From: Streptomyces scopuliridis RB72 | GTDB taxonomy: Bacteria; Actinomycetota; Actinomycetes; Streptomycetales; Streptomycetaceae | Direction: 5' to 3' | Assembly: GCF_000718095.1 (NCBI RefSeq) | Contig: NZ_JOEI01000011.1 | Span: forward strand, 62,001 to 126,000 | DNA: 64,000 bases | Part shown: positions 37,119 through 44,593 of the stretch, one piece after another | Layout: every line of letters starts with the position of its first letter | Numbering within the stretch: the first letter of the stretch is position 1 | The notes under the pieces: model-generated | What the model was told of the DNA's origin: nothing | The model's database searches: none | The model's input: only the letters and a program-made list of their open reading frames with translations | Made by a program: the position numbers and the translations under genes

Positions 37119-37991
37119 ATGAGAAAGCCTCTCCTCGGCGCGCTGCTCGCCGTTCTGCTCCTCGGAGCGGGAGCGGCACCCGCCATGGCCACAAGCCATG
37201 ACGCGGGCGCGCCCACGAAGACCGCCGGGACCGCGGCTACCGCCCAAGCCAAGGTCCAGGCAGTCGACTTCGCAGGAACGGTCGCGCTGAGCAACTGTTC
37301 CGGCTCCGTTGTCCGTACGCCCGCCTCGCAACCGAGCGACCCCGCTCTCGTACTGTCCAACGGCCACTGCCTGGAGACCGGTATGCCCGCCGCCGGCCAG
37401 GTCATCGTGGACAGGGCGTCCACCCGTACCTTCAGCCTGCTGAACTCCTCGGGCACCGGTGTCGCGACCCTGCGCGCCAGCAAGATCGCGTACGCGACGA
37501 TGACCGACACCGATGTCTCGCTGTACCAACTCACCAGCACCTACGCGCAGATACAGAGCGCGTACGGGATATCGGCGCTGGAACTCAACGCCACCCGCCC
37601 GGTCCAGGGCACCGCGATCAAGGTCGTCTCCGGCTACTGGAAGCGGATCTACAGCTGCAACATCGATGGATTCGCCTACCAGTTGAAGGAAGGGAGCTGG
37701 ACCTGGAAGGACTCGGTCCGCTACACCTCCGCGTGCAACACGATCGGCGGCACCTCGGGCTCGCCCGTCATCGACAACACCACGGGCAAGGTCGTCGCCG
37801 TCAACAACACCGGCAATGAGAGCGGCGGGCGCTGCACGGTCAACAATCCGTGCGAGGTGGACGAGAACGGCACGGTGACCGTACGCCAGGGCATCAACTA
37901 CGCCCAGGAGACGTACGGGATCGTGGCGTGCGTCGGCACCGGCAGCAAGATCGACCTGACCCGTACCGGCTGCACCCTGCCCAAGCCGTAA
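37119..37991 (+). CDS. Secreted trypsin-like serine protease (S1 fold)
   Basis: 290 residues from ATG 37119 with GAGGGG upstream. Signal peptide MRKPLLGALLAVLLLGAGAAPAMA. Catalytic triad: VLSNGHCLE (His), TDTDVSLYQL (Asp) and GGTSGSPVID (Ser; the usual GDSGGP is here GTSGSP as in V8/glutamyl-type relatives). Several Cys could form disulfides (SNCSGS with NGHC; YSCN with TSACN; RCTVNNPC). It is an extracellular protease, and a longer upstream start would remove the signal peptide. Its substrate preference cannot be read. Confidence 0.9.
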   Translation: MRKPLLGALLAVLLLGAGAAPAMATSHDAGAPTKTAGTAATAQAKVQAVDFAGTVALSNCSGSVVRTPASQPSDPALVLSNGHCLETGMPAAGQVIVDRASTRTFSLLNSSGTGVATLRASKIAYATMTDTDVSLYQLTSTYAQIQSAYGISALELNATRPVQGTAIKVVSGYWKRIYSCNIDGFAYQLKEGSWTWKDSVRYTSACNTIGGTSGSPVIDNTTGKVVAVNNTGNESGGRCTVNNPCEVDENGTVTVRQGINYAQETYGIVACVGTGSKIDLTRTGCTLPKP

Positions 37992-38018
37992 GGACCGCGG
38001 ACCGCGTGCACGGCGGTG

Positions 38019-38042
38019 GCGCCGCCGGGGGACCGGCGGCGC
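38019..38042. terminator. Hairpin between convergent protease and secreted-protein genes
   Basis: GCGCCGCCG and CGGCGGCGC form a nine-base stem around a six-base loop in the 84-base gap between two convergent stops. Confidence 0.65.
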
Positions 38043-38075
38043 TGTCGGCACGCGGCGTGCCCCACACCGGTCAGC

Positions 38076-38897
38076 TCATGGCCGCCCGCCGGGCTCGCCG
38101 ACGACCACCGTTGTCCGTGGCAGGACGACCTGCCCCGTGACGAATGAACTCCACAGTCCGATCCGCACCTTCTCGCCGGGCTTGGCCGATGTCTCGGCGA
38201 AGCTGACCGGCCGGCCGCCGGCCTGCCGGGTGGCGCCCCACTCCAGCTCGAAGCGCCTGGTCCCGGCCCGCTCCTGGGGAGGGATGGCGCTCGGCGGCAG
38301 GATCTCGTCAAGTGCCCAGAGATAGCCACGCTGTTGATAGGGGCGGGTGACGCGTTCCCAGGTGAGTTCCAGGACCGTACGCGACGCCGGGATGACAACC
38401 AGCGCGCCGCGCGAACCGTTCGCGTACCGGGTGTTGAAGGCGAGGACCTCCGCCGTGCCCTCGGGGTACACATGGCTGGTGCCCCGCCCTACCCGCGAGC
38501 CCACGGGGCAGGCCGTCACGCCCTTCTCCTCGATGACCGAGCGGGCGCAGACGGGGAAGGACTCGGGCCGGAAGCGGATCGAGTCGTCGAAGAGGAAGAC
38601 GAAGCGGCGGGCACCGGCCGGGGCGCCGCCCGTCTCGGAGCGGCTCGTACGGTCGAAGGCGACCCGTACACCGCGCGCCGTGGCACCGTCCGGGGTGACC
38701 GTCGCGGCGAGCGCGTCGATGTTCCGGGGCCCGGGGACGTCCGGCTCGTACGGCCGCTGCGGTCCGCCGGGCGCGGGGTCGGGCGGCGGGCCGTACGCCG
38801 CCGCGCCCGCGGGGGCCGTCAACGCCCCGAGCAGCAGCGCCGCCGCGGCGACTACCGGCGTCGCGAGACGTCCGTGCCTGGTGGATTCGCGCGTCAT
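38076..38897 (-). CDS. Secreted protein of unknown function
   Basis: 273 residues with an N-terminal signal peptide (HGRLATPVVAAAALLLGALTAPAGAAA). The mature part begins with a Pro-rich stretch (YGPPPDPAPGGPQRPYEPD), then a beta-rich domain: FVFLFDDSIRFRPESFPVC, VTACPVGSRVGRGTSHVYPEG, LAFNTRYANGSRGALVVI. Two Cys could make one disulfide. Proteins with this CPxGSRVGxG pattern are common in actinobacteria and lack a known role. It faces the MmyB-like regulator gene across about 130 bases. Confidence 0.8.
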   Translation of the reverse strand: MTRESTRHGRLATPVVAAAALLLGALTAPAGAAAYGPPPDPAPGGPQRPYEPDVPGPRNIDALAATVTPDGATARGVRVAFDRTSRSETGGAPAGARRFVFLFDDSIRFRPESFPVCARSVIEEKGVTACPVGSRVGRGTSHVYPEGTAEVLAFNTRYANGSRGALVVIPASRTVLELTWERVTRPYQQRGYLWALDEILPPSAIPPQERAGTRRFELEWGATRQAGGRPVSFAETSAKPGEKVRIGLWSSFVTGQVVLPRTTVVVGEPGGRP

Positions 38898-39030
38898 GCG
38901 TCTCTCCGTCCGTCCGTGGGCCCTTGGGCCCGGTCACCTCCTCATGCTCACCCGGCGGGCCGTCCCGTCGGTGTGCTCCACCCTGCCTGGGGTCTGACGT
39001 ACCCAGGAACCACGAGCCCCAGGACGGACA

Positions 39031-39858
39031 ATGAACTCCATGAGGAAACAAGGAGAGTTGGGGGATTTCCTGCGCTCGCGCCGAGCGAGGATCCGGCCCG
39101 AGGACGTCGGCTTCGCCTCCGGATCAGGACAGCGCAGGGTGCCCGGTCTGCGCCGGGAGGAGCTGGCGCATCTGGCGGGTGTGAGCGTCGACTACTACAT
39201 ACGGCTGGAGCAGGGCCGCAACCACAGCGTCTCCGACGCGGTACTCGGAGCCGTGGCGGACGCGCTCCGGCTGGACCAGGACGAACGGGACCATCTCTTC
39301 CGGCTGGCCCGCCCCCGCAAAGCGGTCACCGGAACCCCCGGCGGCGACGGGCCGCGCCCGGAGATCCAGCGGCTGCTGGACTGGATCAGCGCTCCCGCGC
39401 TCGTCATGGGACGCCGGATGGATGTCCTGGCCTGGAACCGGCCGGTGTGCGGACTCATCACCGACTTCGGCCGACTGCCCGCGCCTGAGCGCAATCTGAC
39501 GCGGCTTCATCTGCTCGACCCGACGATCGGCAGACGCTATCCCGATCGCGACATGATCGCCCGCGAGGCCGTGGGGCAGCTGCGGATCGCGGCCGGCGTC
39601 TTCCCCGACGATCCCGAGCTGTGGGAGCTGGTCGATGAACTCAAGGCCGGGAGCGCGGAGTTCCGGCACCACTGGGCCCGGCACACGGTGCGGACCAAGG
39701 CGTACGGGCTCAAGCGCATCGATCATCCCGAACTCGGCTCGCTCACCCTCTCGTACGAGATCACCCGCTTCCCGCAGGACACGGAGCTGAGCCTGCTCGT
39801 CTATACGGCGGCTCCGGGGACGCCGGAGGAGAAGGCGCTGCGAAGTCTGGCCGCCTAG
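39031..39858 (+). CDS. XRE family regulator with MmyB-like ligand domain
   Basis: 275 residues. N-terminal HTH_31: LGDFLRSRRARIRPEDVGF, RRVPGLRREELAHLAGVSVDYYIRLEQGRN, the very conserved R-V-P-G-L-R-R-E-E-(L/V) signature of MmyB-type regulators. From about residue 110 the MLTR ligand-binding domain (PAS-like, fatty-acid binding in the solved member): LDWISAPALVMGRRMDVLAWN, IGRRYPDRDMIAREAVGQLR. The next gene, an SMP-30 protein 54 bases on in the same direction, may be its partner. Confidence 0.93.
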   Translation: MNSMRKQGELGDFLRSRRARIRPEDVGFASGSGQRRVPGLRREELAHLAGVSVDYYIRLEQGRNHSVSDAVLGAVADALRLDQDERDHLFRLARPRKAVTGTPGGDGPRPEIQRLLDWISAPALVMGRRMDVLAWNRPVCGLITDFGRLPAPERNLTRLHLLDPTIGRRYPDRDMIAREAVGQLRIAAGVFPDDPELWELVDELKAGSAEFRHHWARHTVRTKAYGLKRIDHPELGSLTLSYEITRFPQDTELSLLVYTAAPGTPEEKALRSLAA

Positions 39859-39912
39859 CATGCGTGTGATCGCGATCGAAGGTTTCGGAAGGCCGAGACG
39901 AGAGGGGCCGCC

Positions 39913-40776
39913 ATGCGTGCCGAGCAGTGGACCGGGGTCGTCACCCATCATGGCGAGGGCCCCGGCTGGGATCCCGGCGCCGGGCGGCTGAGGATCGTCG
40001 ACCTGCTGGCCGGAGACCTCCTCACCTTCGACACCGAAGCGAACGGCGGCGGCGCGTACGAGCGGTGGCATCTCGGCGAGGTCGCGGCGGCCTGGCGGCC
40101 CCGGCGCTCCGGCGGTGTGGTCGCGGCCGTCGAGCGGGGCTTCGTGCTGGTGGCCGAGGACGGCACGGTCACGCCCGGCAAGGAGCTGTGGACCGACCCC
40201 ACGGTCCGGATGAACGACGGGGCCTGCGATCCGGCCGGCAACTTCTACTGCGGTTCCATGGCGTACGACACCCGCCCCGGTGCCGGTTCCGTGCACCGCC
40301 TCACCCCCGACGGCGCCACCTCGGTCGTCCACACCGGGGTCACCATCTCCAACGGCCTCGCGTGGGCCCCGGACGGTGACTTCGCCTACTACGTAGACAC
40401 CCCCACCCAGACCATCGCCCGGATCACAACCGACCCCTCGACCGGACGCTTCTCCACCCCCGAGCCCTGGGTCACCATCGACCCGGCCGACGGCTCCCCC
40501 GACGGCCTCACCGTGGATGCCGAAGGGGGAGTGTGGGTCGCCCTGTGGGGCGGCTCCGCCGTCCGTCGCTACGCCGCCGACGGCACCCTGGACGAGGTGG
40601 TCGAGGTCAACGCCCGCCAGGTCAGCGCCTGTTCGTTCGGCGGTGACGGCTATCGCAGGCTCTTCATCACCACCTCGCGCCAGGACCTCGCGGACGGCGA
40701 CGACCCGGCGGCGGGCGCCGTGTTCACCATCGCACCGGGGATCGCCGGACTCGCCCCGCTGCCGTACGCCGGATAG
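39913..40776 (+). CDS. SMP-30/gluconolactonase/LRE family protein
   Basis: 287 residues, six-bladed propeller with a single divalent metal site. The metal ligands are recognisable: HHGEGPGW (Glu), [16 protein letters not shown] (Asn), [12 protein letters not shown] (Asn) and [17 protein letters not shown] (Asp). Members hydrolyse sugar lactones such as gluconolactone. GAAGG-like purine sequence precedes the ATG. The C-terminus is complete and its stop is followed by a decayed region. Confidence 0.92.
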   Translation: MRAEQWTGVVTHHGEGPGWDPGAGRLRIVDLLAGDLLTFDTEANGGGAYERWHLGEVAAAWRPRRSGGVVAAVERGFVLVAEDGTVTPGKELWTDPTVRMNDGACDPAGNFYCGSMAYDTRPGAGSVHRLTPDGATSVVHTGVTISNGLAWAPDGDFAYYVDTPTQTIARITTDPSTGRFSTPEPWVTIDPADGSPDGLTVDAEGGVWVALWGGSAVRRYAADGTLDEVVEVNARQVSACSFGGDGYRRLFITTSRQDLADGDDPAAGAVFTIAPGIAGLAPLPYAG

Positions 40777-40781
40777 CGACG

Positions 40782-40926
40782 CGGCCGTCCGGCGTCTTCG
40801 AGCAGACCGGCCACGAGCACGGCGGACTCCTCGGGCGAGGCGTTACGTATCCCCAGCGCCTCGGCCTCGGTCCGCTTGGATCCGGCCTTCTCACCGGCGA
40901 CCAGGAGTGTGGTGCGCTTGGTTCCG
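40782..40926 (-). pseudogene. Fragment of a BRCT-domain protein
   Basis: The minus strand reads [22 protein letters not shown] followed by [21 protein letters not shown]. This is the end of a BRCT domain as found at the C-terminus of DNA ligase A or DNA polymerase III-type exonucleases. No start or upstream part remains: homology stops near 40926, where unrelated sequence begins. It is a gene remnant left by a rearrangement. Confidence 0.6.
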
Positions 40927-41104
40927 CGACGATCAGCGGAGCCTTCTCCGTGCCGATCCCGTCAACCTGCTGGATCTCCTCGGCGCCAGCTGCCCCGGAC
41001 CCCGGGCGCGGCTCGGCCGGACAGGGCCTAGCACCCGGGCCAGCGGCTGCCGCTTCGCTCCCCGGCGGCGATGCGGGATCTCTCCGTGGCCGTTTCAGCG
41101 CCGT
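40927..41104. other. Decayed stretch with shared IS-like end motif
   Basis: I see no gene here. The string TCGGCCGGACAGGGCCT at 41013-41029 repeats the arm of the inverted-repeat element in the esterase gene at 20031-20047. It marks this as an old junction beside the BRCT remnant. Confidence 0.5.
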
Positions 41105-42127
41105 TCAGTCGCGGTAGTAGTCGGCGACCGCGGTGAACGCGGCTTTGGGTTCCCACGGCATGTCGGGGTAGGTGGCGCCGGGGTGGTCTTCGAGGACCTT
41201 GACGATGCCGTAGCTGGCCAGGTCCAAGTCGTCGCAGGGGTCGCCGTGGGGGCGGTGCGGGAAGTCGTAGAGAGCGAAGGTGAAGACGAAGGCGCTGTCG
41301 ATACCTCCGGCGTCGAACGCTTCCAGCAGTTCACGCAGATAGGCGGCCTGACCGACTTCGTCACGGGCGTGCTTCCCGTCGAGTCGCAGCGGTGCGCGGG
41401 TGTCGCCGTCGTATTCGACGATCTCCAGGCCGCGAGCACCCTGGTCGGCGGCGCCCTGGTAGCCGGCCGCGCCGAACTCGGTGATGGCCACCGGCTTGCC
41501 CTGCGCGACGAGGTGCTGGATGCCTGCCGCGAACTGGTCGGCGATCTCGGCCGACCGGTAGAGGTCCATGGACATGAAGTCGAACGGGGCCCAGTCGACG
41601 TTCTCCAGCGGAACGGCGGCGTAGGTGACCTTGCCGCCGAAGCGTTCGCGGACCACTGTCACGGCCTTGGCCAAGAACTCGTTGACCCGGGCGCCGGCCT
41701 CGCCGATGCACTCGCGCACCCGCTCGGGGCGGCTCAGGAGCGCGACGCGGTCGTCGGTGCTGTCGCCGGGCAGGAATCCCTTGTTCATCAGGCTCAATTC
41801 GGCGCCGGTGACGAACACGATGTCGGCTCCACGTTGCCTGAGCCGCTCTGCGCGCTCTGCGCAGTCGGCGAAGAGGGACAGCATTTCGCCGGTGGTCAGT
41901 TCGAGCGGGTAGGGGGAGAACCAGACCTCAAGCCCGAGGTCGGCGGCGTATCCCGCGGCGAGTTCGATCCGGTCCGGGTCCCCGCCCATGACGCGGACCG
42001 CGGTGCAGTGCAGGTCATCGCGGATGATCGTCAGCTCGCGCCGCACCACCTCCGCGTCGAATCGCTCACGGCCGAGGCGGCCGTTGTAGACGAATCCGGT
42101 GTCGTAGCTGATGCCTTTGGCGTGCAT
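41105..42127 (-). CDS. TIM-barrel glycoside-hydrolase-like protein (often annotated abortive infection protein)
   Basis: 340 residues from ATG 42127, with GAGGAGGCGACAC upstream. Starts MHAKGISYDTGFVYNGRLGRE. The pattern of beta strands followed by helices (TAVRVMGGDPDRIELAA, LEVWFSPYPLELT, DIVFVTGAELSLMNKGF, WAPFDFMSMDLYRS, KPVAITEFGAAGYQGA) fits a (beta/alpha)8 barrel, with Glu residues in TGAELSL and ITEFG at the acid/base and nucleophile places of clan A hydrolases. Homologues carry the label abortive infection protein without functional proof that I know of. It is divergent from a TetR gene over a shared palindrome. Confidence 0.8.
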   Translation of the reverse strand: MHAKGISYDTGFVYNGRLGRERFDAEVVRRELTIIRDDLHCTAVRVMGGDPDRIELAAGYAADLGLEVWFSPYPLELTTGEMLSLFADCAERAERLRQRGADIVFVTGAELSLMNKGFLPGDSTDDRVALLSRPERVRECIGEAGARVNEFLAKAVTVVRERFGGKVTYAAVPLENVDWAPFDFMSMDLYRSAEIADQFAAGIQHLVAQGKPVAITEFGAAGYQGAADQGARGLEIVEYDGDTRAPLRLDGKHARDEVGQAAYLRELLEAFDAGGIDSAFVFTFALYDFPHRPHGDPCDDLDLASYGIVKVLEDHPGATYPDMPWEPKAAFTAVADYYRD

Positions 42128-42159
42128 GTGTCGCCTCCTCTTCGATCGAGAAGATTTAC

Positions 42160-42174
42160 GGTACTGAACGTACC
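42160..42174. promoter_or_regulatory. Palindromic operator between TIM-barrel and TetR genes
   Basis: GGTAC-TGAAC-GTACC is a perfect five-base inverted repeat around five bases, in an A/T-rich stretch (ATTTACGGTACTGAACGTACCCTAAT) that also looks like a promoter for the minus-strand gene. The form and place fit a TetR-family operator controlling both genes. Confidence 0.7.
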
Positions 42175-42245
42175 CTAATTGCTGTGGATCGATGCAGGCG
42201 GTCAAGATAGGAAGGTACGCAGAGTGCCGATAGCGAGTAGGGGTC

Positions 42246-42866
42246 ATGCCGGAGAGGCCGAGGGGTTCGTCGGATGCCGGGCAGACGCGGCGACGCGGAG
42301 CCGCCCTGGAGGATGCGATCCTGCGCGCGGCGGCGGACGAACTCACTGAGGCCGGATTTTCGAGGTTGACCATGGACAAGGTCGCCACCCGTGCCGGCAC
42401 CAACAAGAACGCCCTCTACCGCCGCTGGCCCAACCGCCTCACCCTCGCCATCGCCGCCTACCGGCGGCTTGCCACGACGGTCCAGCCGCCCGATACCGGC
42501 AGCCTGCGAAGCGACGTCCTGGAGTGGCTACGCCGGGCGAACCGCTACTGGAGCTCCCCCCAAGGCGCGATCCTGCGCGAACTGCTTGCCGCCGCCGGCG
42601 GTGCCACGGAACTCCTGGCGCAACTCCAGGAACAGTCCGGCGATGCGGCGGCCGCCCCCTGGTTGACGATCCTTGGGCGCGCGATCGCACGCGGCGAAGC
42701 CTCCCCCGAAGCACTCCACCCCAGGGTCGCCACCATCGCCATGACCCTGCTGCGCAACGAATTCGTCGTGCGCGGGGCCCCCAGCGCCCCCGACGAGGTC
42801 CTCATCGAGATCGTCGACGAGGTGTACCTGCCACTGGTGCGCGGCCGAAGTGCACCGCCAGCCTGA
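42246..42866 (+). CDS. TetR family transcriptional regulator
   Basis: 206 residues. N-terminal HTH: EDAILRAAADELTEAGFSRLTMDKVATRAGTN followed by KNALYRRWPNRLTLAI, the usual TetR recognition helix. The C-terminal TetR_C-type domain has VLEWLRRANRYWSSPQGAILREL. Divergent from the TIM-barrel gene with the GGTAC/GTACC palindrome between them; it most likely represses that gene and itself. Confidence 0.92.
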   Translation: MPERPRGSSDAGQTRRRGAALEDAILRAAADELTEAGFSRLTMDKVATRAGTNKNALYRRWPNRLTLAIAAYRRLATTVQPPDTGSLRSDVLEWLRRANRYWSSPQGAILRELLAAAGGATELLAQLQEQSGDAAAAPWLTILGRAIARGEASPEALHPRVATIAMTLLRNEFVVRGAPSAPDEVLIEIVDEVYLPLVRGRSAPPA

Positions 42867-42923
42867 AGACATCCGGCCTGAAGACATCACCGGCGCATCT
42901 CAGCCATGCGATGATCTCGGCCC

Positions 42924-43082
42924 ATGGCGCGAGGGGATCTGACGGACGAGCGATGGGCGGCGCTGGAGCCGCTGTTGCCCACGGACAAAGAGCCCGGACG
43001 GCCGCCGACCTGGACCCGGCGGCAGCTGATCGACGGCATACGCTTCCGGGTCCGGACCGGCATTCCGTGGCGGAACATGCCC
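42924..43082 (+). pseudogene. N-terminal fragment of an IS5-family transposase
   Basis: The frame starts MARGDLTDERWAALEPLLP and continues GRPPTWTRRQLIDGIRFRVRTGIPWRNMP, the DUF4096 head of IS5-type (IS1647-like) transposases. Homology ends at codon MP (43082), where AGGGCCTGTCCGGCGGATC begins. The remaining 400 or so bases of the transposase are absent. The fragment keeps its ATG and could still be transcribed, but it has no catalytic DDE residues. Confidence 0.85.
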
Positions 43083-43083
43083 A

Positions 43084-43141
43084 GGGCCTGTCCGGCGGAT
43101 CATTGCCCCGGGGCAGGTGAGCCCCCGGGCAAATGATCCGC
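43084..43141. repeat. Inverted repeat at the transposase scar
   Basis: GCGGATCATTGCCC (43095-43108) pairs with GGGCAAATGATCCGC (43127-43141) with one extra base in the second arm. The segment begins with GGGCCTGTCCGG, related to the arm core of the element at 19966-20048. It is probably an IS end or a small non-autonomous element. Confidence 0.6.
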
Positions 43142-43164
43142 AGGATGCGGCTGAGAACGGGTCG

Positions 43165-43671
43165 TCAGGCCATCGCGAACTTGGCAACGTATTCATCGAA
43201 GGGCTCGATGCCTACTTCCGCACGGAGTTCGTCCATGCGCTCGGGCTCTTCACAGGGCCACGGAACCGGTGACCCGTCCTTCACGCCAGCGATCTGAGTG
43301 CCGTAGACCTGCTTACGGCCCTCATTGACCAGCGTCCGGTCGCGCAGAAAGGCCAGCTCGCGCGGGCCGGCCGACCCTTCCGAAACCGCCTGCCGCATCA
43401 GCTGCAGGGCCCGTCGCTGAACGTCGAGCTGCCGGTCGGCGTGCTGGGCGATCAGCCACGCCGCGCGTGCGGCCTCCTCGCCGACCAGTTCTGCCGTCGG
43501 CCAGCCGTACTCATTCATGATCTCGCTGAGCCGGTCACCGTGCCGTGCGGTCAGCCGGCGCCACGCCAACTGCTCGGCCGGGTCATCGCTGTTCGCGCGG
43601 ATTGAGGACCGGTGATCGGCCGCGGCCATGTCGGCCAGTTCCGTCGCCAGCGCGGCAATGTCGTGCGCCAT
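43165..43671 (-). CDS. DUF6624 family protein
   Basis: 168 residues, soluble, all-helical in appearance. Central motif NEYGWPTAELVGEEAARAAWLIAQHAD, then QRRALQLMRQAVSEG and the C-terminal FLRDRTLVNEGRKQVYGTQIAG, which match DUF6624. The family has no known function; members are common as single genes in Streptomyces and often sit in accessory regions. Here it is bracketed by two transposase remnants, so it may have arrived with them. Confidence 0.75.
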   Translation of the reverse strand: MAHDIAALATELADMAAADHRSSIRANSDDPAEQLAWRRLTARHGDRLSEIMNEYGWPTAELVGEEAARAAWLIAQHADRQLDVQRRALQLMRQAVSEGSAGPRELAFLRDRTLVNEGRKQVYGTQIAGVKDGSPVPWPCEEPERMDELRAEVGIEPFDEYVAKFAMA

Positions 43672-43794
43672 TCTCGACTCCCAGGTCAGGTAGGTGCGTT
43701 GTGCTTGTTTCCCGCAACCCTAAAGGCGCATATCGGTCTTAAAGATCATTCCGTAGAACGGTGACAGGCACCTCCACGCACCGGGATAATGGAT

Positions 43795-43905
43795 CTACCC
43801 CCGGAGCCAAAGCCGGATCGCCGTGCTGGTCACGGTGCCGTGGAAGACATAGGCGCGCTTGTCGTATTGCGAAGCCACCGCTCGGAAAACCTTGAGGGCA
43901 TTGAT
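43795..43905 (-). pseudogene. C-terminal fragment of an IS5-family transposase
   Basis: The minus strand encodes a 36-residue piece, INALKVFRAVASQYDKRAY followed by VFHGTVTSTAIRLWLRG and a stop at 43795. This is the typical end of IS5-type transposases (RAVATRxDKRxxxYxGTVxxAxxxxWLR). Nothing of the preceding domain remains. It lies on the opposite strand from the N-terminal fragment at 42924, so the two are not halves of one undisturbed element. Confidence 0.75.
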
Positions 43906-43994
43906 CGTCCCCCCCCGCGCTTTATCTCGGAGACGGTCCGAGCATCGCGCGCAGTGGCGGGGGTTTCCCAGGTGCGGATGCCTAAGATGTGTTC

Positions 43995-44354
43995 ATGTCC
44001 GGACGCAAAGAATCGTCAACAGCGAGTGATGTGCATCAGCACACGCCCAGCGTCCGCGAGCTTGCGGCAGCAGCGTCGGTGTTCTCGCTGCTCGCCGACC
44101 CCACCCGACTGCATCTGGTGTGGCTGCTCACCCGGGGTGAGTCCGATGTGACCGCACTGGCGGCCGCATGCGGCGCGGCGCGGCCCGCGGTGAGCCAGCA
44201 TCTGGCCAAGTTGCGGCTGGCGGAGCTGGTGCAGGCGCGCAAGGACGGCCGCCATGTCGTCTACGCGCTCACGGACGGACACCTGCGTCGCCTGGTCGTT
44301 GAAGCGATCAGTCACGCGAACCACCAGGTCACCGGGGAACCCTGGCACGACTGA
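43995..44354 (+). CDS. ArsR/SmtB family regulator, probable metal sensor
   Basis: 119 residues from ATG 43995. Winged HTH: ASVFSLLADPTRLHLVWLL, SDVTALAAACGAARPAVSQHLAKLRLAELV, wing KDGRHVVYALTDGHL. C-terminal His-rich helix: HLRRLVVEAISHANHQVTGEPWHD, with His/Asp placed like the alpha-5 metal site of SmtB/NmtR-type sensors. TAAGAT ends six bases before the ATG with no ribosome site, so translation is probably leaderless. The MFS gene 239 bases downstream has a dyad upstream that could be its target. Confidence 0.9.
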   Translation: MSGRKESSTASDVHQHTPSVRELAAAASVFSLLADPTRLHLVWLLTRGESDVTALAAACGAARPAVSQHLAKLRLAELVQARKDGRHVVYALTDGHLRRLVVEAISHANHQVTGEPWHD

Positions 44355-44593
44355 TTCCCTACGGTCGGGTACGGCCTCGTGGACCTCGCTGTGCTGTTCG
44401 GCGACCGTGCGGACCATCTCGAAGTCCAGCCAGGTTGCGGATGCCGCCGCGCGAGCGCGAACTGTAGCCATGTCTGACCAGCGTCGGCACGCTCTCTCTC
44501 CCGGCCGGATCCGACTCCAATGCGTGCATGAATGCGCACACGTGCACTAGATTGGTTGAGCGTATTCCGCCCGCCGACCAAGGAGCACGTCGC
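44355..44593. promoter_or_regulatory. Gap before the MFS gene with a candidate ArsR operator
   Basis: TGCGTGCATGAATGCGCACA (44521-44540) is an imperfect 20-base dyad in which 14 positions agree with its reverse complement, placed 53 bases before the MFS start. The left part (44360-44480) reads on the minus strand as a stray protein-like stretch (ATWLDFEMVRTVAEQHSEV) that I cannot assign; it may be another remnant. Confidence 0.5.

Noticed and set aside
42528..42890. 120-codon minus-strand frame
   Set aside because: Antisense shadow of the TetR gene at 42246-42866.
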